Of a stretch of DNA of 29,649 bases, positions 17,091 through 24,881 are shown piece after piece. The translations under genes were made by a program, and so were the position numbers. Position 1 is the first letter of the stretch, and each line of letters begins with the position of its first letter. Below the pieces are notes generated by a model that made no database searches, had not been told where the DNA came from, and worked only from the letters and a program-made list of their open reading frames with translations. The stretch lies in NCBI GenBank assembly GCA_023227835.1, contig JALOCI010000035.1, positions 1 through 29,649 on the forward strand. Reading direction: 5' to 3'. Origin of the DNA: Bacteroidales bacterium (GTDB lineage: Bacteria > Bacteroidota > Bacteroidia > Bacteroidales > UBA932).

Positions 17091-18509
17091 ATGAAAAAAC
17101 TTCTATATTATTGTGCGGCTTTTATATTCACTGCCGCTTTTGCCCTTTCATGCTCAAAGGAGGAGCAGCCTGAACCTGAGGTTAAATCAGACTTGAACGT
17201 CCTAAACAGCATCTATTTTGCATCTACGGACAACCCTGCACTGACCCAAGATTGCACACCTGTTAAAGCCGGGGATTTGTATTATATTACAGTAACCGAA
17301 GGAGCGGAAATTAAAACTCTGAAACCCAGATTCTCGGTTTCGGATAAAGCTACCGTAAAAATTAACGGAACAAGTTGTACCAGTGGAACAACACCTATTG
17401 ATTTCAGCCAGGCGGTAAACACTATAGAGGTTACTTCAGAATCGGGGAAAACAAAAAGTTTCAAAGCCCTGGTACAGACAGGTAAGCCAAACATAGACAA
17501 AATTGTGTATGACTTTATGTACAAATATTCCATCCCGGGAATATCTTATGCAATCTCCAAGAATGAAGCCGTTGTTTACAAGAAGGGACTAGGTTTTGCA
17601 ATCACTGAGAGTAATATAAGGACAACCTCGTCACACCTGTTTCGTCTTGCCAGTTGTTCAAAACAATTTACGGCTCTATGTATAATGAAACTTGTTGAGC
17701 AAGGTAAGATTGCACTTGACCAAAAGGTGTTCGGTCCTGGCGGAATATTGGCTGCGGAGTTCACAAACGCATCCGGCCGTGCATTAAATGTTACTGTAAG
17801 GCATCTTCTTTCACACACAAGTGGTTGGACTAGTGATCCGGACCCGATGTTTACATCCTCTTTTTATGGTCAAACGCTTGATCAACGCATAAACTATGTC
17901 CTTACATCCGCAACCCAGGCGGAACCGGGAACTTCGTTCTCTTATTACAACATGGGCTTCGGAATGTTAGGAAAGATTATAGAGAAGATTACCGGCAAAG
18001 ATTTCGAGACCTACCTGAAAGAGGTTCTGGCAACCGCCGGAATAACCGATATACATGTCGGAGGAGACAGAAGCCAGAGACGGACAAATGAGGTTGTTTA
18101 CTATTCTCAGAGCGGCACAAACGGATACGGTAATGAGATGGGTGTGATAAAAGCTGCGGGAGGAGTTATAGCCTCAACAGAAGAGATGATGAAGCTGTTG
18201 TTCCATATAGACGGGCTGCCCGGAATACCCGATATAATAACCGCTTCCACAAGGGCCGAAATGCTTACACCATCGCCTGTCTATAACAGATATGGTCTTG
18301 GGTGGAGAATGAATCACTCATATTATCCGGGGGCTTATTACCATGGGGGAAATCTGGCCGGTACCGCAACTATGTGGGTTATGGGCAGCACCGGAAACAT
18401 AAATTGCATCATACTCTGCAATTCGCGCTCCTATATCTCGACATTCGATGATGAGCTTTACGGTTTGATGAAGGATGTGATTAACCTGGCTTCCAACACC
18501 ACCTGGTAG
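17091..18509 (+). CDS. Beta-lactamase-fold serine hydrolase lipoprotein
   Basis: 472 residues. The lipoprotein signal ends ALSC with the lipid-attachment Cys at 21. Residues ~34-130 form an Ig-like beta-sandwich resembling DUF5018 (LNSIYFASTDNPALT, VSDKATVKINGTSCTSGTT). The C-terminal part is a class C beta-lactamase/penicillin-binding-like domain with the SxxK motif (S188-C-S-K191 in RLASCSKQFTA), the YxN motif in SYYNMGFGMLG and the HGG motif in YYHGGNLAG. Such proteins are esterases, D-amino-peptidases or carboxypeptidases; resistance to beta-lactams should not be assumed. Its last 52 bases overlap the convergent NUDIX gene. Confidence 0.88.
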   Translation: MKKLLYYCAAFIFTAAFALSCSKEEQPEPEVKSDLNVLNSIYFASTDNPALTQDCTPVKAGDLYYITVTEGAEIKTLKPRFSVSDKATVKINGTSCTSGTTPIDFSQAVNTIEVTSESGKTKSFKALVQTGKPNIDKIVYDFMYKYSIPGISYAISKNEAVVYKKGLGFAITESNIRTTSSHLFRLASCSKQFTALCIMKLVEQGKIALDQKVFGPGGILAAEFTNASGRALNVTVRHLLSHTSGWTSDPDPMFTSSFYGQTLDQRINYVLTSATQAEPGTSFSYYNMGFGMLGKIIEKITGKDFETYLKEVLATAGITDIHVGGDRSQRRTNEVVYYSQSGTNGYGNEMGVIKAAGGVIASTEEMMKLLFHIDGLPGIPDIITASTRAEMLTPSPVYNRYGLGWRMNHSYYPGAYYHGGNLAGTATMWVMGSTGNINCIILCNSRSYISTFDDELYGLMKDVINLASNTTW

Positions 18510-19120
18510 AGTTCGGAGAGAATCATTGCAGTCGCTCCCCATATCATGTAATCTTCGTAGATAAACGCCGGGGCTCTCACGGTCTCTCCGCGGCTTGTCT
18601 CTATGGTGCAGGTTTGTGCTGTTGCCGGATTAAAAAAACCTACAGGAATCTTTTTGAAGCTTATAACCTCCCGTTCTCTCGCTATAAGCTCTGTATCCCA
18701 GCAAGCACATGCCAGCACGGGATGTATGGTAAAATTGCTTGGAGGTACATACAGGCGGCTCATCAATCCTAAAACAGTGACATCCCTGTGTTTAAGGGCA
18801 AGTTCCTCGTTTGCTTCCCTACAGGCAGTCTCAATAAAATCACTGTCGCTCTCTTCTCTCTTTCCTCCCGGGAAAGCGATTTCTCCTGAATGTACTCCAT
18901 TGTATTTAGCTCTCTCAATCAGCAATACCTGCCAATCCATCAAAGGTTGGAGATGCGGGTCTGTAATAGAATTGTCATTTTTCTGCGGGAACAAAAGAAC
19001 CATCACTGCCGAATCAACGGCACCTTTCGGCGGATCAATCTCTGATGTCAGAGATGAAACTCTATGTTCGGGTGCCATTTTCAGATGGGCCGGTTTGCCG
19101 GGAAGGTTTGGAATGAACAT
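18458..19120 (-). CDS. NUDIX hydrolase, CoA pyrophosphatase (NudL-like)
   Basis: 220 residues. The NUDIX box spans about residues 85-109 (GGKREESDSDFIETACREAN, then EELAL). It is preceded by VLLIERAKYNGVHSGEIAFP, which fits the UPF0035 signature of CoA diphosphatases; EELAL in place of EExG is also common in that branch. The likely reaction is hydrolysis of CoA to 3',5'-ADP and 4'-phosphopantetheine, though substrate choice is uncertain. It is convergent with the serine hydrolase and overlaps its 3' end by 52 bases. No clear TAnnTTTG promoter is visible upstream. Confidence 0.85.
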   Translation of the reverse strand: MFIPNLPGKPAHLKMAPEHRVSSLTSEIDPPKGAVDSAVMVLLFPQKNDNSITDPHLQPLMDWQVLLIERAKYNGVHSGEIAFPGGKREESDSDFIETACREANEELALKHRDVTVLGLMSRLYVPPSNFTIHPVLACACWDTELIAREREVISFKKIPVGFFNPATAQTCTIETSRGETVRAPAFIYEDYMIWGATAMILSELYQVVLEARLITSFIKP

Positions 19121-19169
19121 TCAATTTATTTTATAATGAATTTAATAATTATTACTAAAAACTGAAAAT

Positions 19170-19206
19170 TATATAGTGATAAACACGGAGTGTCTATCAC
19201 TATATA
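19170..19206. terminator. Inverted repeat between NUDIX gene and minus-strand secreted-protein gene
   Basis: A 12-bp perfect stem (TATATAGTGATA with its complement) with a 13-base loop sits 85 bases after the stop of the 19292-20086 gene in the minus direction. It is AT-rich and has no strong T-run, so termination is plausible but not certain; a regulatory operator for the NUDIX gene is the alternative. Confidence 0.45.
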
Positions 19207-19291
19207 TATTCAGATTAGTAACATCCAACGAAAATTCATAAAAAATATTTATATGAATTAAAGAGTAAGACGCAAATTGCTTTTAATCGTT

Positions 19292-20086
19292 TTATATGGA
19301 AGAGATTATCTCTATCCCTAAATCGGCCACACAAACGCCCCATTGAGAGTACACCTTACAGTAAATTTGAAAGAAGCTGGCCTTATTAAATGTTATAGTA
19401 TTTATATTTCCGGAAATAGTTTGAGTGTAGCCTGATTCTTCACCTTTAGCATCTAATACTGTCCACTCACAGGTCATAGATATTCCAGCTGGAAGAGCAA
19501 CTTCATATTGTTTGCTTTCTCCAACAGTAACAACGTCATCTCCTGATATTTGAAATGAGAAAGCCCTTGCTGCGTAATAATGTCTGTAAGACATAAAGTA
19601 ATAAGGGCCGTATTCTGGAGCATGCCTCATTAAAGGTGCGCTTCCCCATTTAGATTCGTATGCGTTTGAAACAGTCGGAGAGGCTATTGCCGAGTGATCG
19701 GATCGATAATAATGAATAATTTGTGCCTGGCTGGAAACAGATATAGGCACATAATAGTCAGAAGTCCAATATTTTCCGATGTTTGTTACAGCAGTATCGG
19801 GGTCAGAAGGATCAAGTGCACTATTTATCCAATATGGACTGCCGCCCTTTTGCATATGCCAAGCATAGCTGTGGCAATTATATGATCTTGTGGAACTGCC
19901 AAGAAATGTTGCATATGGATAGGTAACAGTATATATGGAATCCATATAGTCTATCTGACTTTGAGTAAGTTCGGTTAAAGTTAACCCTTGAATGGTCTGC
20001 CCGTAAGGTGTGTATAATGTTACATATTGTGCATTCGCAACATGTAAAAATCCTATAAAAAGGATAGATAATAATATTTTTTTCAT
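19292..20086 (-). CDS. Secreted putative Cys/His hydrolase with C-terminal Ig-like domain
   Basis: 264 residues with a signal peptide (MKKILLSILFIGFLHVANAQ). The mature part has YNCHSYAWHM (C71, H72), SPYWINSALDPSDPD, then SDHSAIASP (H131) and SKWGSAPLMRHAPEYGPYY (H155). This Cys...His order resembles papain-like or NlpC/CHAP-type amidases, but I cannot place it in a named family, and catalysis is inference. Residues ~178-264 look like a PKD/Ig-type beta-sandwich (VTVGESKQYEVALP, CEWTVLDAKG). It lies two bases downstream of a lipoprotein gene on the same strand, so the two are one operon and probably act together in the envelope. Confidence 0.7.
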   Translation of the reverse strand: MKKILLSILFIGFLHVANAQYVTLYTPYGQTIQGLTLTELTQSQIDYMDSIYTVTYPYATFLGSSTRSYNCHSYAWHMQKGGSPYWINSALDPSDPDTAVTNIGKYWTSDYYVPISVSSQAQIIHYYRSDHSAIASPTVSNAYESKWGSAPLMRHAPEYGPYYFMSYRHYYAARAFSFQISGDDVVTVGESKQYEVALPAGISMTCEWTVLDAKGEESGYTQTISGNINTITFNKASFFQIYCKVYSQWGVCVADLGIEIISSI

Positions 20087-20088
20087 GA

Positions 20089-20838
20089 TTATTTTGTCAT
20101 TAAATCTCTGGATAAAGTTTCATATTTCCTGGCTTCAACAATTCCTCCTTTGAGTATAAAATCATTAAGACCGGCAGCATCTACATTATTGCTGTTCTCT
20201 ATCAGTTTCAGTCTGGAGCTTAAAAGTAAAGAGTTCTTTATGTCATCCATAGAGAAAGATTGAACATTTTCAAGCTTTTTCTGATATAAGTTTAATGCTG
20301 TGGTTTTCAACTTAGAGACATCCTCATTGCTAATTTGATTTGAAACCTCTTTAGATGAGAGTAATAATTCAATATAGCCTAAGTGCAGAAATGAGAGCTT
20401 GGATGGTAACCCGGCTTTAGTTATGCACATAACGTTGCCTTTGGGATCAATATTGAATTTCTGGTATAGATTAATTAATTTTTTAACGCCGTCTTCTCTT
20501 GACATAAGTTCCTTCAAGCCATTAAAAGAATTAATGATTTCACTTATGCCCACTAATTCATTTGTATACGCTGTATATGTGAAAAATAACGGATAATTCA
20601 TACAGGATTTTACTAAATTATCAGTTGACATTTCTTTGAGAAGGTCTTCAGGAATTTGACATGCCGATTGAATTTCTGTAGTAGAGTGGAAATTTTTCCA
20701 GAAGTTTGGATCTGAGAATTGAGAGAAAGTATAAACACCATCTTCTAATTGAGTTTGAGATGTAATTTTCTCCTCATTTTTTAAATCGCAGGAATATAAT
20801 AAAATACCCCAAAGAAAAAACAATAAAAATTTTTTCAT
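20089..20838 (-). CDS. Unrecognised lipoprotein paired with the secreted Cys/His protein
   Basis: 249 residues with a lipoprotein signal whose lipobox ends LLYSC (Cys about 17). The rest is predicted largely helical, with the distinctive segment ACQIPEDLLKEMSTDNLVKSC near the N-terminal third. I recall similar segments in Bacteroides lipoproteins of unknown role but cannot name the family. The coding region is AT-rich compared with neighbouring metabolic genes. The gene is first in a two-gene minus-strand unit, with only two bases to the next gene. Confidence 0.75.
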   Translation of the reverse strand: MKKFLLFFLWGILLYSCDLKNEEKITSQTQLEDGVYTFSQFSDPNFWKNFHSTTEIQSACQIPEDLLKEMSTDNLVKSCMNYPLFFTYTAYTNELVGISEIINSFNGLKELMSREDGVKKLINLYQKFNIDPKGNVMCITKAGLPSKLSFLHLGYIELLLSSKEVSNQISNEDVSKLKTTALNLYQKKLENVQSFSMDDIKNSLLLSSRLKLIENSNNVDAAGLNDFILKGGIVEARKYETLSRDLMTK

Positions 20839-21027
20839 AATTTTAGTGAATTAAGTGTTAATTAAAATATGTTGTAACGGAGCAATACCGAGCAAAACCT
20901 AGAATGAGCCACTGTCTTCTATGGAAAAATATGAAGTGGCAGAGAGAGGTGCTTGTTGTAAGATTCTGGTTATGTTGTAAATATAACTTTTTTATTTTAA
21001 GTTTCCAAATCATATATACAGATAATT

Positions 21028-21738
21028 ATGATAAATCAAGTGGTGGAAAAGGTGCGTCAGACACTTATCGGTGCTGCTGACGAGAAGACAAGGCTGAGCG
21101 GTGAACGCTTCTTTAAAGAGGAGGTGAAGATATACGGTGTTGCCTCTGCATCGGCTCAGAAATTTTCAAGAGATTTTTTCAAGGAGGTGAAGGATCTTCC
21201 TAAGGATGAGATTTTGGCTCTTTGTGAGGAGTTCTGGAAATCGGGTTATATGGAGGAGTCTTTTGTGGCTTGTCATTGGTCGGATTTGATACATGAAAAG
21301 CTCGTTCGTGAGGATTTTGCCACGCTTGAGAGGTGGGTCTCTCTTTATGTGAGTAACTGGGCTTCGTGTGATACTCTTTGTAATCATACTGTGGGTGGTT
21401 TTATTGATATGTATCCGGAGTATCTGGGTGAGCTCAAGAGGTGGGCGAAATCATCCAACAGATGGGTTAAAAGGGCTTCTGCGGTGTCTCTTATTATTCC
21501 GGCGCGTAATGGCAGGTATTTGGGGGATATTTTTGAGATTGCGGATATTCTTTTGCTTGACAAGGACGATATGGTGCAGAAGGGTTACGGATGGATGCTT
21601 AAGGCGGCGAGTCAGGCGCATCAGCAAGAGGTGTTCGAATATGTGGTTCGCAACAAGGGTGTCATGCCTCGTACGGCTCTGCGTTATGCGATTGAGAAGA
21701 TGCCCAGGGAGCTCAAGGTCATCGCGATGAGCAAGTGA
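21028..21738 (+). CDS. AlkD-like DNA glycosylase (HEAT-repeat DNA alkylation repair protein)
   Basis: 236 residues built of HEAT-like helical pairs, the AlkC/AlkD fold that excises N3- and N7-alkylated purines. The block SNWASCDTLCNHTVG places W111 and D115 where the AlkD family keeps its aromatic cleft residue and catalytic aspartate. WVKRASAVSLIIPAR and DMVQKGYGWMLKAASQ are typical repeat sequences. The ATG at 21028 is the first in frame after an AT-rich, promoter-like stretch (TAACTTTT at 20984, one mismatch to TAnnTTTG). The gene ends about 15 bases before repeat copy B begins. Confidence 0.88.
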   Translation: MINQVVEKVRQTLIGAADEKTRLSGERFFKEEVKIYGVASASAQKFSRDFFKEVKDLPKDEILALCEEFWKSGYMEESFVACHWSDLIHEKLVREDFATLERWVSLYVSNWASCDTLCNHTVGGFIDMYPEYLGELKRWAKSSNRWVKRASAVSLIIPARNGRYLGDIFEIADILLLDKDDMVQKGYGWMLKAASQAHQQEVFEYVVRNKGVMPRTALRYAIEKMPRELKVIAMSK

Positions 21739-21754
21739 AACTTCACAGCGTCTT

Positions 21755-22215
21755 ACTTGGTTACGGACAAAAGTCTTAAGGACGCTGATTTTTCTTAACG
21801 GCCTCTTAAGCCGCTTTTATACTGTGGAAAATACTGTCTCAGGGCTGTCCATCCTCAGTCACTCCGTTCCCTCCGGCTGAAATGCCCTGATCCAGTATTT
21901 TTCCACTGATTTGTCAGCGCCTTATGAGGCAAATTGACGATTCTTGTTTATGGAAAACACTCATAAAATTGCTAAAAAACCAAGGTCTTTTACGGCTTTA
22001 TGTCTTCAATTGCTCCTAAATCCCTTTCGGCTGAAAATTGCCCGGCACTTTGCCGCAGTTTGTGGTATGTGCCTCAATGACAGCTGCATGCAAATCGCAT
22101 TTTTTGAACATCTTTTGAAAATCCCAAAAACGCGTTTCTAGAACACCTTAAAATCAAGCATATACCTCAAACTGCGTCAAAGTCCCCCTCTTTTTCACTC
22201 ACTCATCACTTTTCA
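21755..22215 (-). repeat. Long palindrome-rich intergenic repeat, copy B (inverted relative to copy A)
   Basis: Reverse-complemented, this region aligns along its whole length with 1-449. It holds the same two inverted-repeat pairs: 21826-21845 with 21884-21904 (ATACTGTCTCAGGGC family, imperfect) and 22047-22068 with 22162-22183 (ACTTTGCCGCAGTTTG family). It also shares segments between them, such as TTTTGAACATCTTTTGAAAA and CAAGGTCTTTTACGG. Divergence is spread over the copy, which argues for an old, dispersed repeat family rather than a recent duplication. No gene is present. Confidence 0.8.
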
Positions 22216-22410
22216 CTTAACCCTCTTCACTTTACCCTCACAAACTTCGCGCACTTCATTCTTTGCCTGGCATCCTTTAACTTTTCACTTTTCACTCTTC
22301 ACTTATCACTTGTACGCTTCTCAATCGGCATCCTTCTGCTATTCACTTTTCACTCATCGTTAATCACTCTTTCATTTTCACATATCTCTTCTCACTCGTA
22401 AACTTCGCGC
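22190..22410. repeat. Degenerate CACTTTTCACT tract
   Basis: Irregular tandem runs of units like TTCACTTT, TCACTCT and TTATCACT fill this gene-free stretch, interspersed with two copies of AAACTTCGCGC (about 22243 and 22396). The same motif, as GTGAAAAGTGAG on the plus strand, is at the outer edge of repeat copy A. The role is unknown; there is no regular spacer, so it is not a CRISPR. Confidence 0.6.
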
Positions 22411-22739
22411 CTCTATCTTAGCTTTTGAAGCTCTATGGCGCATTTGCCTGTTTTTGAGGTAATTATTTTTCTTCCATGTTGATTAAGTGTTAATAAGTTT
22501 ACCTACAAATCGTTACGGCAAGACGAAATAAGTTCTATATTTATATCACTTTGCTTGAGAGGATATTATGTGCTGTGCGGGATTTAATCAAGTTCTGCAT
22601 CTTTTTCTAAGGATAGTAGCTGGATAGGGCATAGAATAGCTTTTAAAGAAGCAGGTTTTAACATCTTATATTGTCCCAGAAATTTATTCCAACCCTTTTA
22701 TAAAACATGTTGACGCGGCTTTTATTTATCTATAAGTAA
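22411..22739. other. Gene-free AT-rich flank before the first cassette
   Basis: No open frame of note, RNA gene or attC-like structure is recognisable here. No integron integrase gene is present. TTGACG at 22710-22715 and TATAAG at 22731-22736 lie just before the cassette junction and resemble a sigma-70-type promoter with a short 15-base spacer; this is weak evidence only. Confidence 0.4.
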
Positions 22740-22746
22740 GTTGGGC
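22740..22746 (+). other. Cassette insertion point (GTTGGGC core, attI-like or array edge)
   Basis: GTTGGGC fits the integron core GTTRRRY. The cassette side (TTGGGCACA) is the exact complement of the 5' core TGTGCCCAAC of the attC at 24689, as expected if cassette 1 was a circle opened between G22740 and T22741. Upstream sequence does not look like an attC, so this is either an attI-like site or the left edge of an array whose integrase is lost or elsewhere. Confidence 0.65.
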
Positions 22747-22784
22747 ACAATTATAAAAAAAACATATATCTAATATAAACCATA

Positions 22785-23534
22785 ATGACAAATATTGATG
22801 TAAAAGATATCACTGAATATCAAGTTGCGATAGATACAATTCGGAAAGATTATCCTAATTGTTGGTTTCGTGGATTAACAGATAAAAAATATTTTCTAGA
22901 ACCTTCTATTTATCGTAAACCTTTCAAGCCTGAATTAGAAGCAACTTTTTTAGGACAATTTAAATCACAAGCTCCTCCTTTTCTCAAAAATCTTCCAACA
23001 AATGATTGGGAATGGCTTTTCTTAATGCAACATTATGGAGTTCCGACAAGGTTAATGGATTGGACAGCCCATCCCCTAGTTGCGTTAACTTTTGCTTTAA
23101 AGGGGATAAGCAAAAAAGATGATGATGTTAAAGATTTAGTTGTTTACTGCTTAAATCCTGAGAAACTAAATGAAAGAATTACTGCAATAAATCACGACAA
23201 AAACAATCCAATTCCCTTTATTGGAAAAGACCAAGAGCATATTTTTGGTGTACGGCAAAATAAAACGAATAATTTACCAATTGCTATTATTGGGCCTCTT
23301 AATAATGACCGAGTTATTGTTCAAAAAGGAACTTTTACACTCTTCCCGTTCAAATTAGACAAGAATATTGAAGATTATGAACATGCCGATGAATTCTTAA
23401 AAAGTATTACATTAAAAACCGGTAATCTTTTTGAAATGAAAGAATCATTAGAGAATTTAGGCTTTACATATGATAGTTTATTTCCCGGACTTGATTCTAT
23501 CGCTAATTCAATTGTTAAACCATATAAAAAGTAA
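22785..23534 (+). CDS. FRG-domain protein (cassette 1, gene 1)
   Basis: 249 residues. The FRG domain is clear from CWFRGLTDKKYFLEPSIYR (about 26-44) and LMQHYGVPTRLMDWTAHPLVALTFAL (about 80-105), the two conserved blocks of the family. No signal peptide or membrane segment. FRG proteins are of uncertain biochemical function and recur in phage-defence and mobile contexts. It starts 45 bases into the integron-type cassette and is three bases from the DUF262 gene, so the two form one bicistronic cassette. Base composition is strikingly AT-rich against the core genes. No Bacteroidota promoter box is visible in front of it; expression may depend on transcription from outside. Confidence 0.88.
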   Translation: MTNIDVKDITEYQVAIDTIRKDYPNCWFRGLTDKKYFLEPSIYRKPFKPELEATFLGQFKSQAPPFLKNLPTNDWEWLFLMQHYGVPTRLMDWTAHPLVALTFALKGISKKDDDVKDLVVYCLNPEKLNERITAINHDKNNPIPFIGKDQEHIFGVRQNKTNNLPIAIIGPLNNDRVIVQKGTFTLFPFKLDKNIEDYEHADEFLKSITLKTGNLFEMKESLENLGFTYDSLFPGLDSIANSIVKPYKK

Positions 23535-23537
23535 GCA

Positions 23538-24677
23538 ATGTTTGAAAAGATAGAATATTCACCAATTGGTAAAAGCAATATTAGAACACTATTTGAATTA
23601 TTAAAATCAGACAGGATTGACAAAACGCCAGATTATCAAAGATTTGGTAAGATTTGGTCTAAGGAAAAGAAACAACTTCTAATAGATTCCATTATAAATG
23701 GATATGATATACCTAAAATTTACTTTCATTATTTGGTTTCCGCTTCAAGAGAACTTAATCAATCAAACAAACTACTAGCAATAATAGATGGTAAGCAAAG
23801 AATAGAGGCTGTTGAAGAGTTCTTAAACAACCAACTTCGAATTTCACAAGATTTTGTGCTCCTAAAAGATGAAGAAATCGATTTAAAAGGAGCAACTTTC
23901 GAACAGATAGAGCTAAAATATCCATGGATTGCCGATGATATTTTGAATTATCAATTTGATTTTGTTTTTATTGAAACAGACGAAAGAGAAAGAATTGATG
24001 AATTATTTCTTCGATTGAACGAAGGTGTTCCTTTAAATAATTCTGAAAGAAGGAAATCATATGGTGGTTTTCTAGTTCAATATGCTTTGCAAAAGATAGA
24101 AGAACTAGACTTTTTTACATTTAAAGTATCTTTTTCAAATAAAAGATTAGAACATTTTGACTTATATACTAAACTTGCTCTAATTGAGACCTCTGAAGAT
24201 TTAAAGTCTTTCACTAAAACAACTTTGGATAAACTTATAAAGGATAATAAACTTCATAATGCTGAAATTCAAAATAACTTAGATAGGCTTAACCAAAATC
24301 TGAATGAACTTTCAACTCTATTTGAAGAAAGAGATGAATTACTTAGGTCAAAGTCTCTTGTCCCGTTGTATTATTTGTTTTTCATCAAAGAGGATAATGA
24401 TAATGAACAAATGAAATTGGACTTCCTAAGACAATTTCATGAACGAAGAAAAACAAATCGAAAAGATTTACCATATGACAAAATCAATCAAATAATGATT
24501 GAATTTGACAGGTTAACCCAACAAGGTGCAAATCAAAAGAAGTCACTTGAAAAAAGACTTTTAATGCTTGATCGATATTATCAGATTTTCCTTAAATATG
24601 GTTCAATTACTGTTGAAACCAAAATTAGTACAGCAGGTTTGGATATGAAAAAAATGTCTTATTCGAATGATATTTAA
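23538..24677 (+). CDS. DUF262 (GmrS-like/ParB-fold) protein (cassette 1, gene 2)
   Basis: 379 residues. The N-terminal DUF262 domain has TPDYQRFGKIWSKEKKQLLI (about 30-49), IIDGKQRIEAVEEFL (82-96, the DGQQR-type motif) and ELFLRLNEGVPLNNSERR (155-172). DUF262 is a ParB/Srx-like fold that acts as an NTP-dependent regulatory or nuclease module in type IV restriction enzymes (GmrSD) and other defence proteins. Here it is a stand-alone short form without the DUF1524 HNH nuclease domain; the C-terminal half is helical and charged. It is encoded with the FRG gene, three bases apart, and its stop codon is 11 bases before the 5' core of attC 1. Confidence 0.88.
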   Translation: MFEKIEYSPIGKSNIRTLFELLKSDRIDKTPDYQRFGKIWSKEKKQLLIDSIINGYDIPKIYFHYLVSASRELNQSNKLLAIIDGKQRIEAVEEFLNNQLRISQDFVLLKDEEIDLKGATFEQIELKYPWIADDILNYQFDFVFIETDERERIDELFLRLNEGVPLNNSERRKSYGGFLVQYALQKIEELDFFTFKVSFSNKRLEHFDLYTKLALIETSEDLKSFTKTTLDKLIKDNKLHNAEIQNNLDRLNQNLNELSTLFEERDELLRSKSLVPLYYLFFIKEDNDNEQMKLDFLRQFHERRKTNRKDLPYDKINQIMIEFDRLTQQGANQKKSLEKRLLMLDRYYQIFLKYGSITVETKISTAGLDMKKMSYSNDI

Positions 24678-24688
24678 GAAATAACTGT

Positions 24689-24820
24689 GCCCAACATTTT
24701 GTATAAGTAATGGCAGAGAGAGTGGTAAATATCAAAGCTTGTAACCCGCTCAAACTGCGTAGCGGTTTGACAGGAGAATACCACGCAATCTGCCACTACT
24801 CATGAAATTTACCGTTAGCG
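24689..24820 (+). other. attC-like recombination site 1 (end of cassette 1)
   Basis: The site runs from R'' GCCCAAC (24689-24695) to the insertion core GTTAGCG (24814-24820). The arms fold: GTAATGGCAGA (24707-24717) pairs with TCTGCCACTAC (24789-24799) with one mismatch, and GTGGTA (24722-24727) with TACCAC (24779-24784). CCGCT and AGCGG (24746-24750, 24761-24765) form an apical hairpin. R'' plus flank (TGTGCCCAAC) is the complement of the first bases of cassette 1 at 22740. The centre shares TTGACAGGA and CGCAATC, at similar spacing, with attC 2. Length (~132 bp) is in the range of long attC sites such as those of Vibrio superintegrons. Confidence 0.85.
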
Positions 24821-24881
24821 CCAATTGTGAAATCCAATTCGAATATTATAAGCAATCATACAGGTGACCATTAAAAAGAAA

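Noticed and set aside
17091..18509. Beta-lactamase resistance gene
   Set aside because: The SxxK/YxN/HGG motifs define a broad serine hydrolase family; the lipoprotein anchor and Ig-like domain do not indicate antibiotic hydrolysis.
22190..22410. CRISPR or iteron origin in the CACTTTTCACT tract
   Set aside because: Units are irregular in length and sequence and there are no spacers or replication gene nearby.
21741..22740. Integron integrase gene upstream of the cassettes
   Set aside because: No open frame on either strand here is long enough or shows tyrosine recombinase motifs; the stretch is repeat and AT-rich non-coding sequence.
23538..24677. Complete GmrSD type IV restriction enzyme
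   Set aside because: Only the DUF262 part is present; no DUF1524/HNH domain or second Gmr subunit is encoded nearby.
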